Shown: positions 4,080 through 5,790 of the stretch, piece by piece
Layout: each line of letters starts with the position of its first letter
Numbering within the stretch: position 1 is the stretch's first letter
Assembly (NCBI GenBank): GCA_005883865.1
Contig: VBAO01000061.1
Location: 1-5,790, forward strand
Source: Candidatus Segetimicrobium genomatis
GTDB taxonomy: Bacteria > Sysuimicrobiota > Sysuimicrobiia > Sysuimicrobiales > Segetimicrobiaceae
Direction of reading: 5' to 3'
Length of the DNA: 5,790 bases
Notes under the pieces: model-generated
What the model was told of the DNA's origin: nothing
What the model saw: only the letters and a program-made list of their open reading frames with translations
Databases searched by the model: none
Position numbers and translations under genes: made by a program

Positions 4080-4985
4080 CTAGGAGTTCTTGGTCACAAG
4101 CCTGAGTGGTACCGGCGTGAACTTCGCCACCTTCCCGCCCTTCAGCCGTGAAGCGGCGGCCTCCACCGCCAGCCGCCCCATGACCTTCGGCTGCTGGGCG
4201 ATCGTCGCCGCTATCCTGCCTTCGTTGACGGCCTTGAGGGCGTCCGCGATGGCGTCGAACCCGACGACGAACATCGCCTGCTGGCGCTTCGCCCCCTCGA
4301 TCGCCTGGACGGCGCCCAGGGCCATCTCATCGTTCTGCGCGAACACCGCGTTGATCTTCTTCTGCGCCTGCAGGATGTTCTCCATGACCGTCAGGCCCTT
4401 GCTGCGATCGAAATCGGCGGTTTGGGAAGCCACGATCTTGATCCCGGGGAACTTCTGGAGGCCCTCGCGGAACCCCTTACCCCGGTCCCGCGCGGCGGAC
4501 GACCCGGCGATCCCCTCGAGCATCACGACGTTCCCCTTCCCCTTGAGACGCCTGGCGACGTACGCGGCCGCCATCCGGCCCCCGGCCACGTTGTCGCTGG
4601 CGATGTGGGCCGCCACGGTCCCTCCGTTGGCCGCGCGGTCCACGGTGATCACGGGAATCTTCGCCGCGTTCAGCTTCTTCACGATGGGCACGATCGCGTC
4701 GCTGTCGGTCGGATTGATGATCACCGCGCCGACCTTTTTCGCGATCAGGTCCTCGACGCTGCTCGCCTGCCTGGCCGGATCGTTTTGGGCGTCGAGCACG
4801 ACGAGCGCGATCCCCGCCTTCGCGGCGGCGGCCTGGGCGCCGTCGCGCAGGTCCACGAAGAAGGGGTTGTTCAGGGTGGAGATCGCCAGCCCGACGGTCG
4901 GCCTGCCGGCCGCTCCTGCCGAGGACGCGACCGGCCCGATGGCCAGTACGGCGGCCACCGCCAACGAGATCGATATCCGTCCCAT
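4080..4985 (-). CDS. rbsB: Ribose-type ABC transporter substrate-binding protein
   Basis: A 301-residue periplasmic (or cell-surface) binding protein of the CUT2 Peripla_BP_4 family. It has a Sec-type signal peptide (about 1-25, cleavage near SAGA-A) and the full two-lobed domain. Many blocks match E. coli RbsB: STLNNPFF (36-43), LVVLDAQNDPA, INPTDSDAI (90-98), PVITVDR (111-117), HIASDN, GIAGSSAARDRG, ADFDRSKGL, AVFAQNDEMALGA, VVGFD and ATIAQQP. The ribose contacts known for RbsB (two Phe and an Asn in the first block, Asp-Arg, Arg, Phe, Asn, Asp, Gln) all have counterparts: N40, F42, F43, D116, R117, R166, F192, N218, D244, Q264. Ribose or a close analogue is the likely ligand. The start at 4985 has GGAGG at 4997-4993 with 7-nt spacing. 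It lies 21 bp after the rbsC-like stop, so the two form one operon. Confidence 0.94.
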   Translation of the reverse strand: MGRISISLAVAAVLAIGPVASSAGAAGRPTVGLAISTLNNPFFVDLRDGAQAAAAKAGIALVVLDAQNDPARQASSVEDLIAKKVGAVIINPTDSDAIVPIVKKLNAAKIPVITVDRAANGGTVAAHIASDNVAGGRMAAAYVARRLKGKGNVVMLEGIAGSSAARDRGKGFREGLQKFPGIKIVASQTADFDRSKGLTVMENILQAQKKINAVFAQNDEMALGAVQAIEGAKRQQAMFVVGFDAIADALKAVNEGRIAATIAQQPKVMGRLAVEAAASRLKGGKVAKFTPVPLRLVTKNS

Positions 4986-5006
4986 GCGTCTTCCTCCCTT
5001 CAGAGT

Positions 5007-5790
5007 CTACGATCGAGCGATCGCCGGACCTCGCCCGCCCCGCCGGCGCAGCCGCTGGTCCAGCAGGACCGCGAGCAGGATCACGGCGCCCTTGACGACC
5101 TGCTGGTAGAAGGACGACACGTTCAACAGGTTCAGACCGTTGTTCAGCACGCCGATCAGGAAGGCCCCCAGGAGCGTGCCGCCGATACTGCCTTCGCCTC
5201 CCATGAGCGTGGTGCCTCCCAGGACGACCGCCGCGATCGCGTCGAGCTCGTACCCGGACCCCGCGGTGGGCTGGGCCGAGTCGAGGCGCGCCGTCAGGAT
5301 GACCGCGGCGACGGCGGAGAGGAGTCCGCTCAACGCGTACACGAGCACGGTATACCGTTTGACATTGACCCCGGACAGCCGCGCCGCCTCGGCGTTTCCT
5401 CCGATCGCGTAGACGTACCGCCCGACGACCATCTGGGTGAGCGCGACGTACGACGCCGCAAAGACCAGCGCCGTCGCGATCACCGGCACAGGGATGCCGA
5501 AGAGATCGCCCTCGCCCAGCCAGTCGAAGGACGCCCCAAGGTCGCTGATCGGGCGGCCTCCGGTGTAGACGAGCGTCGCGCCCCGCGCGATCGTCAGCGT
5601 CGCGAGGGTGACGATGAACGGCGCGACCCGACCGTAGGCGACCGCCAGGCCGTTCACCATGCCGGCCCCCGCGCCAACCACGAGGCCCGCGAGCAGCCCC
5701 ACGGCGACGGGGGCGCCCCCCTTCAAGAGGCCCGCCATGACGGCGCCCGCCAGGGCCAGGATCGAGCCGACGGAGAGGTCGATGCCGGCC
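5007..5790 (-). CDS. rbsC: Ribose-type ABC transporter permease, C-terminal 261 residues
   Basis: The gene enters from the right edge and its N-terminus is outside the window. The visible part starts AGIDLSVGSILALAGAVM, the signature of RbsC-like (BPD_transp_2) permeases. Several membrane segments follow, then the cytoplasmic loop GGNAEAARLSGVNVKRYT that contacts the ATPase, then SAQPTAGSGYELDAIAAVVLGG and NNGLNLLNVSSFYQQVVKGAVILLAVLLDQ, all very close to E. coli RbsC. The tail is basic (RLRRRGGRGP). It forms the membrane channel through which the sugar delivered by the rbsB-like protein is imported, powered by an RbsA-type ATPase that should lie beyond 5790. Full-length relatives have about 320 residues, so some 60 are missing only because of the window edge. 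No frame break is seen. Confidence 0.95.
   Translation of the reverse strand, partial: AGIDLSVGSILALAGAVMAGLLKGGAPVAVGLLAGLVVGAGAGMVNGLAVAYGRVAPFIVTLATLTIARGATLVYTGGRPISDLGASFDWLGEGDLFGIPVPVIATALVFAASYVALTQMVVGRYVYAIGGNAEAARLSGVNVKRYTVLVYALSGLLSAVAAVILTARLDSAQPTAGSGYELDAIAAVVLGGTTLMGGEGSIGGTLLGAFLIGVLNNGLNLLNVSSFYQQVVKGAVILLAVLLDQRLRRRGGRGPAIARS

Noticed and set aside
4090..5109. Plus-strand open frame of 339 codons opposite rbsB
   Set aside because: It mirrors the strongly conserved rbsB-like gene, and its Ala/Ser/Thr/Pro-rich translation is a typical antisense artefact.
1..5790. Search for tRNA, rRNA, CRISPR arrays, insertion sequences or toxin-antitoxin pairs
   Set aside because: No regularly spaced repeats, transposase-like protein, terminal inverted repeats or RNA gene signatures were seen. 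The small XRE protein has no adjacent toxin-like partner on its own strand.

Overview
The window is GC-rich bacterial DNA. Its coding is dense and mostly on the minus strand, and most genes have a textbook GGAGG Shine-Dalgarno. The organism cannot be named from this sequence. High GC, a twin-arginine-type leader on a sugar-binding lipid-free solute-binding protein, and two carbohydrate ABC systems close together would suit an uncultured soil or sediment bacterium (Methylomirabilota/Rokubacteria-like, Armatimonadota-like or Chloroflexota are possibilities). That is a guess.

Left part (1-1394, minus): the end of a CUT1-type sugar ABC transporter locus. A solute-binding protein gene is followed by the first 40 codons of a permease. 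The binding-protein gene looks damaged. The reading frame shifts after residue 323, a stretch normally present in the family appears to be missing, and the C-terminal part continues in another frame with no stop of its own. Two hairpins lie between this gene and the permease.

Middle part (1523-3298): two unrecognised genes on the minus strand, a 123-residue soluble protein followed by a 171-residue multi-pass membrane protein. A large imperfect hairpin separates them. Upstream is a 563-bp non-coding region rich in short palindromes, and across it, on the plus strand, is a 75-residue XRE-type helix-turn-helix protein. A perfect 8-bp inverted repeat straddles the start codon of the XRE gene, a good candidate for autoregulation.

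Right part (3314-5790, minus): the 3' part of a ribose-type (CUT2) ABC transporter locus, with a partial rbsC-like permease and an rbsB-like binding protein that keeps every ribose-contact residue I can recall from the E. coli protein. Two small genes of uncharacterised families (DUF6176-like and DUF4242-like) follow on the same strand and may be co-transcribed. They are visibly less GC-rich than the transporter genes.

I see no convincing new multi-gene system. The best leads are the start-codon palindrome of the XRE gene, the unknown soluble/membrane gene pair with its intergenic hairpin, and the broken binding-protein gene.
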